This document shows positions 33,000-41,311 of a stretch of DNA of 64,000 bases, one piece after another (position 1 is the stretch's first letter; every line of letters starts with the position of its first letter). Where the stretch lies: positions 248,001 through 312,000 of the forward strand of contig CAWBDF010000007.1 of the NCBI GenBank assembly GCA_963787485.1. The letters are read 5' to 3'. The position numbers and the translations under genes are program-made. The DNA comes from Bog-473 sp963787485. Lineage in GTDB: Bacteria > Actinomycetota > Acidimicrobiia > Acidimicrobiales > RAAP-2. A model generated the notes under the pieces. The model made no database searches. It was not told the DNA's origin and saw nothing but the letters and a program-made list of their open reading frames with translations.

Positions 33000-33872
33000 T
33001 CACCCACCACGTGCCTCCCTGATCGCTTCGTCCCAAGCCCTCGCCACCATGGCGGCTCCAACTCGCGTGCGGTAACTGGCTGGAGCATGCACATCCGAGG
33101 GCACGTCGGACAGATCGGCGGTGGCCAGCCGGCCGACCTCCTCGGCCTCGACCGTGGCCTCTCGTCCGATCAACTCCTTCTCGGCCACACTGGTGCGCAA
33201 CGGCGTGGATCCCATACCCAGGAGGCCGATGGCGCACCGTTCGACTCTGTCGCCGGCGTCGAGTTGCACCGCGACGACGGCCCCGGCGATGGCGAAGTCT
33301 CCGTGGCGACGGGCGAACTCATGCACGGCGTAGCCGCACCTTCCCTTCCACACCGGAAAGCGGACACCGACGAGGAGCTCGTCGGGCTGGAGGTCGGTGG
33401 TCCAAAAGCCGCGGAAGAACTCCTGGGCGGCGATGCGCCGAGTGCCCCGGGTCGAGACCGCTTCCATCTCGGCGTCGAGCGCGAGGGCCACCGCCGGGTA
33501 TTCGGCCGACGGGTCGGCGTGGGCGATGGAGCCACCGAGGGTGCCCCGGTTCCGGATCTGGAAATGGCCGATCAGCGGAGTGGCCCGGGTGAGGAGCGGA
33601 ATGGCCGCCCCAGCCTCGGCATCCGTCCCCACGGCGGCATCCACCGTTGTGGCGCCGACGAGGACCGTGTCGCCATCGCGCCGGATGCCCGAAAGGCCCT
33701 CCACCCGGCCGACGTCCACCAGATGGTCGAAACGGGTGAGGCGGAGGGAAAGCATCGGGATGAGGCTCTGTCCCCCGGCCAACACCTTGGCCCCGTCGCC
33801 CAGCTCCGAGAGGAGTCCCGCGGCCTCGTCGACCGTGCCGGGTAGGTGGTACTCGAACGCGGATGGCTTCAA
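33000..33872 (-). CDS. Molybdenum hydroxylase FAD-binding subunit, CoxM type
   Basis: 290 aa, normal for CoxM. The two FAD motifs are AKVLAGGQSLIPMLSLRL near residue 31 and LGGSIAHADPSAEYPAVAL near 110. It transfers electrons from the iron-sulfur subunit to the acceptor. The gene is immediately upstream of coxS and follows an AMP-ligase gene by 94 bp in the same direction. The order M-S normally continues into L, which is absent here. Confidence 0.93.
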   Translation of the reverse strand: MKPSAFEYHLPGTVDEAAGLLSELGDGAKVLAGGQSLIPMLSLRLTRFDHLVDVGRVEGLSGIRRDGDTVLVGATTVDAAVGTDAEAGAAIPLLTRATPLIGHFQIRNRGTLGGSIAHADPSAEYPAVALALDAEMEAVSTRGTRRIAAQEFFRGFWTTDLQPDELLVGVRFPVWKGRCGYAVHEFARRHGDFAIAGAVVAVQLDAGDRVERCAIGLLGMGSTPLRTSVAEKELIGREATVEAEEVGRLATADLSDVPSDVHAPASYRTRVGAAMVARAWDEAIREARGG

Positions 33873-33966
33873 AACGTGCTCCCCTCCGACCCGCGGGCGC
33901 CGAGCTGTCGCCCCGACCCTCGGCTCCCGTGGCTGCCCGGCATCCTACCCGTGCGCTCCGCCGTCT

Positions 33967-35442
33967 TCAGGGCCGATGCCCCGAACCATCGTGACCTGCC
34001 GGCGCCCGGTCCTGTGCCAGCTCGACCAGCAATCGGCGCTGGACCTGGCCGGTCGTCTCGGTACGGGGGATGGTGTCGACGCGCACCAGCTGCCTGGGGT
34101 GCTTGTAGCGGGCGAGCCGCCCCTCGCAGTGGACCCGCAGCGCCTCCACGTCGAGATCGGCACCGGCCCGCAGCACCACGAAGGCCGTGACGATCTCCCC
34201 CCACTCGTCGTCGGGAACGCCTGCCGTGGCGGCGTCGGCTACGGCGGGGTGGTCCGAGATCACCAGGTCGACCTCGGCGGGTGCCACCGTCTCACCCCCC
34301 GTCCGGATCACGTCCTTGACCCTCCCCACGATCAGGCAGTGGCCGTGACGGTCGATCTCGGCCAGCTCACCCGTCCGGTACCAGCCGCCGTCGAGGGACG
34401 CCGCCGTCGACTCGGGATCGCCGAAATAGCCGCTCATCAACCAGGGGTTCCGCACGACCAGCTGCCCCTCGTCGAGCCGCAGGAACACCCCGGGCACCGG
34501 CGGACCGACCGATCCGGGCCGACGCAGGACGTCCTCGGGCCACAGCTGGCAGACGACACCGGCCTCGGTCGAACCGTAGGTGACGGTGGTCGTCGTCTGG
34601 GGAAAGAGCTGGTGAATCTGTCCGAGAAGCTCCACCGTGATCGCCGAGGTACCGGTGTCGGCCTGGCGAAGGGAGGTGGTGTCGAAGCGCTGCGGCGCGG
34701 CCTCCACGATCCGCCGCCACACCGCGGGGATGCAGTACAGCCGGACCGCTCCATGCCGCTCCACCGCCCCGAGGAGCGCGTCGGGGTCTCCCCCGTCGAC
34801 GTAGACCACCTCTTCGCCCGAGATCCACGCGGCCAGCGGGTCGAGCCATCCCGCCATGTGGAACTGGGGGAACATGCACACCGTGGCGCCGCGGGGGAAG
34901 AGGTTCCCACCCTTGAACGACGAGCGGATCACGTCGGTCCGATGGGAGAGCACCACCCCTTTGGGCGATCCCGTGGTGCCGCTGGTGAAGAAGATGATGT
35001 GGGGGTCCGCCTCGTCGACTTCGGGAAGGTCGACCACGCTGGGCGGACGCGCGGCGAACAGCGCGGCGAGCTCGGCGTCGCCGGCGTGGCAGGCGTCGGT
35101 CACCACGAGGTCCGGATCGGCGCGGTCCAAGATGGGCGCCGCCTCACCGTTCGAGAGGCGCGGATTGAGCGGGACCAGCACGGCGCCCAGTTGCGCGAGG
35201 GCGAAGTAGAGGGGCACCGCGTCGACGGTCGTCTCGCCCCACCAGACCACCCTGGCGCCAGCCCCGACACCGCGGCCCGAGAGCACCGACGTCAGATGGG
35301 CGGCACGCTCCGCGACCTCGGCGTAGGTCAGCGTCCGGTCTCGGTGCGTGACTGCCGGGCGGCCCGGGACACGCTGCTGGGCCGACGCCAGCACGTCTCC
35401 GATCCGCAGCCCCCCCGACGGCGGAACTCCGGTGACCCGCAC
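33967..35442 (-). CDS. AMP-dependent acyl-CoA synthetase/ligase
   Basis: 491 aa from GTG 35442, eight bases after the stop of the oxidoreductase beta-subunit gene. IIFFTSGTTGSPKGVVLSH is the P-loop, VTYGSTEAGVVCQL the adenylate motif and WYRTGELAEIDRHG the hinge region. GRVKDVIRTGGETVAPAEVD follows; the C-terminal Lys position reads TETTGQVQRR, with Gln where Lys is usual. That change could weaken adenylation. The enzyme would make an acyl-CoA, possibly the product or substrate of the neighbouring 2-oxoacid:ferredoxin oxidoreductase. Confidence 0.86.
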   Translation of the reverse strand: MRVTGVPPSGGLRIGDVLASAQQRVPGRPAVTHRDRTLTYAEVAERAAHLTSVLSGRGVGAGARVVWWGETTVDAVPLYFALAQLGAVLVPLNPRLSNGEAAPILDRADPDLVVTDACHAGDAELAALFAARPPSVVDLPEVDEADPHIIFFTSGTTGSPKGVVLSHRTDVIRSSFKGGNLFPRGATVCMFPQFHMAGWLDPLAAWISGEEVVYVDGGDPDALLGAVERHGAVRLYCIPAVWRRIVEAAPQRFDTTSLRQADTGTSAITVELLGQIHQLFPQTTTTVTYGSTEAGVVCQLWPEDVLRRPGSVGPPVPGVFLRLDEGQLVVRNPWLMSGYFGDPESTAASLDGGWYRTGELAEIDRHGHCLIVGRVKDVIRTGGETVAPAEVDLVISDHPAVADAATAGVPDDEWGEIVTAFVVLRAGADLDVEALRVHCEGRLARYKHPRQLVRVDTIPRTETTGQVQRRLLVELAQDRAPAGHDGSGHRP

Positions 35443-35450
35443 CGGCGGGT

Positions 35451-36269
35451 TCAGGATCCCGAGGCGACCACCGTCGCCGTGTCGCCGACGTCCTTGAGCA
35501 CTCCCAGCTTGTGCACCGGTGCCAGGTGGTCCGAGAGGTAGCGCGGCGCCTCGGTGGTCTCGATGAACCATCCCGTCGGGCACATGGTCAGGATCTCGAC
35601 GAAGGTGAACCCGGCGCGCCGGGCCTGCAGCTCGAACGCCCGTCGGAGAAGTCGCCTCGTCCGGGACACCTGTCCGGCCGAGTTCACCGCCCCACGGGCC
35701 ACGAATGCCGCTCCCTGCAGCCCGGCCAGCAGGTCGGAGATGAGGATCGGGAAGCCGTGCTGCTCGGCATCGCGCCCATCGAGAGTGTTCTTGGTGCGCT
35801 GACCCAGGACGGTCGTCGCCGTCATGTGCCCGCCGGTCTCGCCGAACACCCCGTTGTTCAGGAGAATGGCCGTCACGTTCTCGCCCCGGGCGGCAGTGTG
35901 GATCACCTCTTGCAGTCCCTCGTTGACCATGTCACCGTCGCCCTGGACGGTGAACACGATCGTGTCGGGCTTGGCTCGCTTGACCCCGGTCGCCAGCGAG
36001 GGGGCACGGCCGTGCAGGGCCTGGAGCACCTCGACGTCGATGTTGTTGGCGAACAGGGTGTAGCAGCCGATGCCGATCACCGAGATGCACTGCTTGGTGA
36101 AGCCGAGCTCGTTGACGATCTCGAGAGCCGACCGGATGGCCACGGGCTCGCCGCACCCCGGGCACAGCTCGTGCTCACCGGACAGGATGAGCGAGGGGGT
36201 GAAGTCCTCCACCACGGTGGCCGCCCTGGTGGGCGGACTGCTCGAGGGAACAACCTGCGTCTCGCTCAC
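35451..36269 (-). CDS. 2-oxoacid:ferredoxin oxidoreductase beta subunit (TPP-binding)
   Basis: 272 aa. CPGCGEPVAIRS near residue 36 and the TPP motif VQGDGDMVNEGLQEVIH with ILLNNGVFGETGGH are as in KorB/VorB. The complex decarboxylates a 2-oxoacid to an acyl-CoA and reduces ferredoxin. Alpha, ferredoxin-like and gamma genes lie directly upstream. The ATG at 36269 overlaps the alpha-subunit stop. Confidence 0.92.
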   Translation of the reverse strand: MSETQVVPSSSPPTRAATVVEDFTPSLILSGEHELCPGCGEPVAIRSALEIVNELGFTKQCISVIGIGCYTLFANNIDVEVLQALHGRAPSLATGVKRAKPDTIVFTVQGDGDMVNEGLQEVIHTAARGENVTAILLNNGVFGETGGHMTATTVLGQRTKNTLDGRDAEQHGFPILISDLLAGLQGAAFVARGAVNSAGQVSRTRRLLRRAFELQARRAGFTFVEILTMCPTGWFIETTEAPRYLSDHLAPVHKLGVLKDVGDTATVVASGS

Positions 36270-37360
36270 ACTGCCTCCCTGACGACGTCGTCCATCGTTC
36301 GTTCGATGCGCTCAGCGACCAGGTCGACCTCGAGGTCGGGCGCGATCCCGAAGCCGGACCCGTCGAAGCTCATGCCCCCGATCGGGACGACCGGCACCTT
36401 GCCCAGGACAGCCAGGTTGACGTCGTCGATCATCTGGCCGGCGTTGAGTTCGTAGACGGCGACGGCCCGGGTGGTCGGGCCCAGCGCGGCGCGGATCGCC
36501 TCGGTCGGGAACGGCCACAGGGTGATCGGCCGGACGAACCCCACCGCGAGTCCGCGCTGGCGAAGCTGCGACACCACGTATCTCACGTAACGGGCCGGGG
36601 TGCCGTAGGCGACCACCACGAGTTCGGCATCCTCCGTGAACCCGGTCTCGAACTGTGGCGCGACGCCCGCCGTCATTTCGTTGAGGTGCAGCTGGTGACT
36701 CATGATGTAGTGACCGTGGTCGATCGGATCGGGATCGTTGCGCTTCGAGACGATGATCGGCGAGACCATTCGGGCGTGGGTCGTCCCACCGGTGGAACCG
36801 TCCAGCGCCCAGTCCTTCGCCGGCAGCGGACCGAAGTCCAGCGGGGTGACGTCCACCGCTTCGGTGACGTGGGCCAGGTAGTAGTCCCCGAACACCAGGA
36901 CCGGGTTGCGCCACTGGTCGGCCAGATGGAAGGCCTGCTGGACCAGCCGGGTCGCTTCGGGGATGTCGGCGGGAGCCAACACGATGTGGCGGTAGTCACC
37001 ATGACCACCCCCCCTGGTGGCCTGGTAATAGTCGCCCTGGCCTCGTGCCATGTTCACGACGACGAGGGGGACGCGGGCCCGACAGATCTCCGAGAGCGAT
37101 TCCTGCATGAGGGAGAGGCCCTGCCCGACCGACCCGGTCGCGGCGCGCGTCCCGGTGGCGGCTGCGCCCCAGGCCATTCCGACGGCCTCCAGCTCGCTCT
37201 CGGCATTCACGCAGACTCCGCCGACCTCCGGCAGACGCCGCGCCATCGCCTCGAGCACCTCGGTGAACGGGGTCATGGGGTATCCGGCGAAGAACCGGCA
37301 CCCGGCAGACACCATCGCCTCGGCGATGGCCTCGGACCCTTCCATCAGGCTGCGGCTCAT
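36266..37360 (-). CDS. 2-oxoacid:ferredoxin oxidoreductase alpha subunit
   Basis: 364 aa from ATG 37360. It has GSEAIAEAMVSAGCRFFAGYPMTPFTEV at the N terminus, ESELEAVGMAWGAAATGTRA, and SVGQGLSLMQESLSEI. The region that is usually GPSTGxPT reads MARGQGDYYQATRGGGHGDY, as in a subgroup of KorA/VorA-type proteins. Length is close to KorA. Paired with the overlapping beta-subunit gene. Confidence 0.9.
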   Translation of the reverse strand: MSRSLMEGSEAIAEAMVSAGCRFFAGYPMTPFTEVLEAMARRLPEVGGVCVNAESELEAVGMAWGAAATGTRAATGSVGQGLSLMQESLSEICRARVPLVVVNMARGQGDYYQATRGGGHGDYRHIVLAPADIPEATRLVQQAFHLADQWRNPVLVFGDYYLAHVTEAVDVTPLDFGPLPAKDWALDGSTGGTTHARMVSPIIVSKRNDPDPIDHGHYIMSHQLHLNEMTAGVAPQFETGFTEDAELVVVAYGTPARYVRYVVSQLRQRGLAVGFVRPITLWPFPTEAIRAALGPTTRAVAVYELNAGQMIDDVNLAVLGKVPVVPIGGMSFDGSGFGIAPDLEVDLVAERIERTMDDVVREAV

Positions 37361-37373
37361 CGGACCGCTCCGT

Positions 37374-37667
37374 TCACTCGTCAGCTCCGAGTGCCGCGTC
37401 CGCGCCGTCCCCCGAGCCAGCCCCGACGGTGATGGGCTCGTCGTACTTCCACACCTGGAACACGAAGTCGGGACAGATTTGGGCACAGGCTTGACAGGCC
37501 GTGCAGCCGGAGAGCAGGTAGGGGTAGCGGTAGCCCTTGCCGTTGCGCTCGTGGTCGGTCATCACGAGGACGTCCGGCTTGCAGGCCTCGATGCACAGCT
37601 CGCATCCCTTGCATGCCTCCACGTCGATGACGACGGTGCCCCGTATGAGCGCGGGCCGGGGACTCAT
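37374..37667 (-). CDS. 4Fe-4S ferredoxin-type subunit of 2-oxoacid oxidoreductase
   Basis: 97 aa with two [4Fe-4S] motifs: CKGCELCIEAC near residue 19 and CTACQACAQICPD near 54. This is the KorD/VorD-type delta subunit carrying electrons out of the complex. It starts 10 bp after the gamma subunit gene and ends 13 bp before the alpha gene. The C-terminal tail is acidic and Gly/Ala rich. Confidence 0.9.
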   Translation of the reverse strand: MSPRPALIRGTVVIDVEACKGCELCIEACKPDVLVMTDHERNGKGYRYPYLLSGCTACQACAQICPDFVFQVWKYDEPITVGAGSGDGADAALGADE

Positions 37668-37677
37668 GTGCTCACCG

Positions 37678-38265
37678 TCATGGGCTGACCGTGAGCGGTT
37701 CGTCGCTCCAGGCGTCGACCACCGGGGTCGGCACCAGGGCCGCCCCAGCCTCGATCGCCCGGGCGTTCGCCTCCGCGTGCGACGCGCGGTACGGAGGAAG
37801 CACCTGACCGGTGGCAGCCAACAGCGCATCGATCTCCACGATCCCCGTCGCCGCCGCCAACGCACCCAACACGACCATTGAGCCTGCCATCGGTGCACCC
37901 AACTCGGTTGCCGTGCCCGAGCCGTCCACGGCCAGGATGTGCACGTCGTGGCGCCCGGGGTCACCCTGGAAGACACTCGAGTCGATCACGGCCACACCGC
38001 CGGGCCTGAGGCGAGACGCCACGTCGGCCCAGTAGGCGTGGTGCATCCCGAGCCCGTACCAGGCTGCCCCCACGGTCGGAGGCGTCCGCAACGGCTCGTC
38101 CGCCACCACGACCGTCGAATCCGTGTTGCCTCCGCGCATGGCACCGCCGTAGACCCCGAAGACCATCACCTCATGGCCGGCGGCAGTCGCGGCCACCGCC
38201 AAGGTGCGGGCGGCGAGCTGGACGCCCTGACCCCCGATCCCCGTGAGCAGCACTTCCCGTTCCAC
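37678..38265 (-). CDS. 2-oxoacid:ferredoxin oxidoreductase gamma subunit
   Basis: 195 aa. It begins EREVLLTGIGGQGVQLAARTLA and has VYGGAMRGGNTDSTVVVADE, the signature of KorC/VorC-type gamma subunits. Two adjacent GTG codons could start it; the one at 38265 stands seven bases after GGAGG and is preferred over 38268. The gene order gamma-delta-alpha-beta makes a complete four-subunit enzyme, usual in anaerobes and in some aerobic actinobacteria. Confidence 0.9.
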   Translation of the reverse strand: MEREVLLTGIGGQGVQLAARTLAVAATAAGHEVMVFGVYGGAMRGGNTDSTVVVADEPLRTPPTVGAAWYGLGMHHAYWADVASRLRPGGVAVIDSSVFQGDPGRHDVHILAVDGSGTATELGAPMAGSMVVLGALAAATGIVEIDALLAATGQVLPPYRASHAEANARAIEAGAALVPTPVVDAWSDEPLTVSP

Positions 38266-38320
38266 CACTCCACCTCCGTGGTGCACGCTACCCGAGCGAA
38301 ATGCCCAGGGAGGCGTTGAC

Positions 38321-39352
38321 TCAGTCGGCGTGTGCCGCCTGCTCCTGCCACACCCCCAGCAGCGTGGCCAGGTCACCCATGGTACGGAACGTGTCGTTGA
38401 GGTGAGTACAGGTGGTCGGTCCGGTGAACGAGTCCTGGACCAGGCGGGCCACGTCGCCGAGCGCCACCCCCTGGAGCCGGCCCGCGCTCCCCACGGCGCC
38501 CGGGCACTCAGGAAAGGGCAGGGGCCCGGGGTCGGCGCGGCACCACAGGAGGCGTTGTTCGACCGGATCGACGGCGCCGTGGACCCCGTACTCGTGCACC
38601 ACCGTCTCGACGCCGTCGCCATCGACGTGACTGTCGCGGAAATGGCACTCGACGTGGGTGACACCGTCGGAGTCCCACAAGTCGAGCCGGCGCCGCCGGC
38701 GCGTGCCGTGCCGCGAGAGGAGGTCGACCTCGTGCCAGGCGTGCGGGTCGTCATCCGGGGCGACCGCCGACGCTTCAGGCCCGATGTGCAGGGGGGGGCC
38801 AAACTCCGACAATCCGGTGATGGCCGTTCCACCGGCCGCCCATCCGGCGCAGATGTCGACAGGCGGGCCTCCCCGGCCCGAACTGGGCAAAGGGATCTTG
38901 GCCGCGCGCAACGCCCGACCGCTCGCCAAGTAGGCCGCGGGGAGGTCCGAGAGGAGCCGGTACCGGATGGAGTGCGACGATCGTTCGACAGGCATCAGCT
39001 CACCGACTGCCCGGCGGAACCCGCCGAGGGGACTGGTCCCGACCAACGCCGCAAGCTCCTCGAGCGGGGGATCGCTCGCCACCGAGAGCACGCAGGGCTC
39101 CAAGTACGCCGCCTTGAGGGCCACCCGCGCGTGCGCCAGGACCACCGCGGCCCCGTCGGACCCCGTGAACAGGTCCCGACCGCGAGCGTCGATCGTCACC
39201 GGTCCTTCCAGGCCCTCGCTCCGGGTGCAGTCGTGCGTCGTGGTGCGGCGGAGCGAGAGCAGGCGGCGCGGCGAGCTGGCCGCGACGTTCCCGGAGTCAC
39301 CCACGGCGTCCCTCACCCGTGGAGGGAAGCCGGGAACGGTGCCTTCGCTCAC
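38321..39352 (-). CDS. DUF2889 family protein
   Basis: 343 aa from GTG 39352, which overlaps the stop of the oxidoreductase upstream by 4 bp. The C-terminal half has GVTHVECHFRDSHVDGDGVETVVHEY and CTHLNDTFRTMGDLATLL, the pattern of DUF2889 proteins, whose function is unknown. The N-terminal PRRLLSLRRTTTHDC is also typical. Relatives often sit beside genes for aromatic or fatty-acyl metabolism. No catalytic assignment is made. It is co-transcribed with the 2-oxoacid:ferredoxin oxidoreductase genes. Confidence 0.72.
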   Translation of the reverse strand: MSEGTVPGFPPRVRDAVGDSGNVAASSPRRLLSLRRTTTHDCTRSEGLEGPVTIDARGRDLFTGSDGAAVVLAHARVALKAAYLEPCVLSVASDPPLEELAALVGTSPLGGFRRAVGELMPVERSSHSIRYRLLSDLPAAYLASGRALRAAKIPLPSSGRGGPPVDICAGWAAGGTAITGLSEFGPPLHIGPEASAVAPDDDPHAWHEVDLLSRHGTRRRRRLDLWDSDGVTHVECHFRDSHVDGDGVETVVHEYGVHGAVDPVEQRLLWCRADPGPLPFPECPGAVGSAGRLQGVALGDVARLVQDSFTGPTTCTHLNDTFRTMGDLATLLGVWQEQAAHAD

Positions 39353-40314
39353 CGTGTGAACACGATCTTTCCGGCGGTGTCACCGGCCACCATGGCGGCA
39401 AAGCCCTCCTCGGCCCGTTCCATGGGCAGGACCATACCGACCTGAGGTTCGATACCGGCCTCGTCCACGAAGGCCAGCAGATCGGAGAGCTCCCGACGGG
39501 TGCCCATGGTCGATCCCTCGACACGGATCTGCAGGAAGAACAGTCGTTGAAGCTCCGCACCGGGACTCGAACCGCTCGTCGCGCCCGAGCAGATGACCGC
39601 GCCACCCGGCCGCACGGAGCGCATGGAGTGCGCCCAGGTGGCCTCTCCCACCGTCTCGAACACGGCGTCGACCCGGTCGGGCAGCCGCGCTCCGGTCTCG
39701 AAGGTGTCGTGCGCGCCCAGGCGCTCGGCCAATGCTCGCTTCTCGGCAGACCGGCCGGTCGCCCAGACCGTCAGGCCGGCGGCCCGGCCCAGCTGGATGA
39801 GCGCGGTGGAGACACCACCCGATGCCCCCTGCACCAGCATCCGTTGCCCGGGCCGCAACCCTGATTTGACGAACAACATGCGGTACGCCGTGAGCCACGC
39901 GGTGCCCATGACCGCGGCGTGCGTCGGCGAGAGGCCAGCAGGTTTGGGCACGGCGTTCCCGGCGGGCACCAGGACCACATCCGCGAAGGTGCCGGGGAAC
40001 TTCTCGGTGAGAAGGGTCCGCTGAGGATCGAGGGTCTCGTCCCCCCGCCAGTCGGGCGCGTTCACGATGGAATGGACGACGACCTCGCTGCCATCGTCGA
40101 GTGTGCCCGAGCCGTCGCAGCCCAGGACCATCGGAAAGAGGTCCTCGGAGATGCCGACGCCCCGCAGGGTCCAGACGTCGTGCATGTTCAAGCTGGCGGC
40201 GCGCACCTGTACGGCGACCCACCCGGGACGTGGGGTGGGGTCGGGTCGTTCTCCCACGACCAACGAACTGAGGGGGTTGTCGGGATCGGGATGCGATGCG
40301 TAGACGGCGAACAT
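39349..40314 (-). CDS. Medium-chain NADPH:quinone oxidoreductase-type dehydrogenase
   Basis: 321 aa MDR protein. The N-terminal GroES-like fold (SLNMHDVWTLRG, then GCDGSG) is followed by a Rossmann fold with LVQGASGGVSTALIQLGRAAGLTVWATGRS. The catalytic-zinc Cys/His and structural four-Cys lobe are absent, so this is a zinc-free quinone or enoyl reductase. It is the first gene of the minus-strand operon, divergent from an SDR across a 145-bp region with a long palindrome. Confidence 0.87.
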   Translation of the reverse strand: MFAVYASHPDPDNPLSSLVVGERPDPTPRPGWVAVQVRAASLNMHDVWTLRGVGISEDLFPMVLGCDGSGTLDDGSEVVVHSIVNAPDWRGDETLDPQRTLLTEKFPGTFADVVLVPAGNAVPKPAGLSPTHAAVMGTAWLTAYRMLFVKSGLRPGQRMLVQGASGGVSTALIQLGRAAGLTVWATGRSAEKRALAERLGAHDTFETGARLPDRVDAVFETVGEATWAHSMRSVRPGGAVICSGATSGSSPGAELQRLFFLQIRVEGSTMGTRRELSDLLAFVDEAGIEPQVGMVLPMERAEEGFAAMVAGDTAGKIVFTR

Positions 40315-40383
40315 CCCCTCAGTGTGGCGCGCTCGAGCCTCTCGGCACGACTCGACTCAGCTCGGCCTCCGAGCGGTACGCTC

Positions 40384-40414
40384 TCGGCGCTCCCACCAGC
40401 GGTGGGAGCGCCGA
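40384..40414. promoter_or_regulatory. 14-bp perfect inverted repeat in divergent promoter
   Basis: Arms 40384-40397 (TCGGCGCTCCCACC) and 40401-40414 (GGTGGGAGCGCCGA) with a 3-base centre AGC. It lies between the MDR gene (ends of start at 40314) and the SDR ATG at 40460. No T-run follows. It is best read as an operator serving one or both divergent operons. Confidence 0.55.
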
Positions 40415-40459
40415 ATTGCACCGGCAACGAAGAGAGCTGCGGCCCGGGAGGATGAGTCC

Positions 40460-41299
40460 ATGAGCAACGAGCTGACGGGCAAGGTCGCCGTAGTGACCGG
40501 AGGCTCTTCGGGGATCGGCCGCGGGACCGCAGAACGGTTCCTCGCCGAGGGAGCCCGGGTCGTCATCGCGGATGTCAACGAGGAGCGTGGGAACGAGGTC
40601 GCAGCCGAGTGCGGCGCGGGTGCCGCGTTCAAGACGACGGACGTCTCCGATCCCGCCTCGGTGCGCGATCTCATCGCCTTCGCACTCGCGACGTTCGGAG
40701 GCGTCGACGTCATGTTCAACAACGCCGGGATCTCAGGGGCGCGCCATCCACGTCTTCTCGACGAGGACTTCGCCGACTTCTATCGGGTCATGGGAGTCAA
40801 CCTGCTCGGGGTCATGCTGGGGACCCAGGAGGCAGCCCGGGCCATGGCCAGGACCGGCGGGGGCTCCATCATCAACATCTCGTCCATCGGTGGGATCCAG
40901 GCGGCCGCGGGGATGTGGGCCTACCACACATCCAAAGCTTCGGTGATCTTGTTCACCAAGTGCGCCGCCATCGATCTCGGGGAGTACGGCATCCGGGTGA
41001 ACTGCATCGCGCCCGGCAACATCGAGACCTCAATTCTGTCAGGCGCGATGGCGGCCGACGTTCCCGAAGAGGACAGGGCGGAGCTGATGCGCGCCGTACG
41101 TGAGTTCATCCTGGCGCGCCAACCGCTCCACCGTCAGGGCACCACCGCCGACTTGGCCGATGCCGCTCTGTACTTCGCCAGTGACCGATCGAGCTACGTC
41201 ACCGGAACCATGCTCCCCGTCGACGGCGGCATGGTGGCCGGCAACCCGGCCAGCGCGGGCGGACTCAACGAGATTCTGAAACGGGCTCGCTCGGGCTGA
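40460..41299 (+). CDS. Short-chain dehydrogenase/reductase
   Basis: 279 aa from ATG 40460. It has VAVVTGGSSGIGRGTAERFL, MFNNAGISG, the SSIGG Ser region, and catalytic YHTSK, ending SYVTGTMLPVDGGMVAGN. Classical SDR of NAD(P)-dependent alcohol dehydrogenase type. It heads a plus-strand operon with a hotdog hydratase 12 bp downstream and a metallo-beta-lactamase-fold protein. The three could act on a 3-hydroxyacyl-CoA. Confidence 0.9.
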   Translation: MSNELTGKVAVVTGGSSGIGRGTAERFLAEGARVVIADVNEERGNEVAAECGAGAAFKTTDVSDPASVRDLIAFALATFGGVDVMFNNAGISGARHPRLLDEDFADFYRVMGVNLLGVMLGTQEAARAMARTGGGSIINISSIGGIQAAAGMWAYHTSKASVILFTKCAAIDLGEYGIRVNCIAPGNIETSILSGAMAADVPEEDRAELMRAVREFILARQPLHRQGTTADLADAALYFASDRSSYVTGTMLPVDGGMVAGNPASAGGLNEILKRARSG

Positions 41300-41311
41300 C
41301 GGCTGAAGACG

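Noticed and set aside
28144..33872. Complete aerobic CO dehydrogenase operon
   Set aside because: The CoxL subunit is missing, so CO oxidation cannot be claimed.
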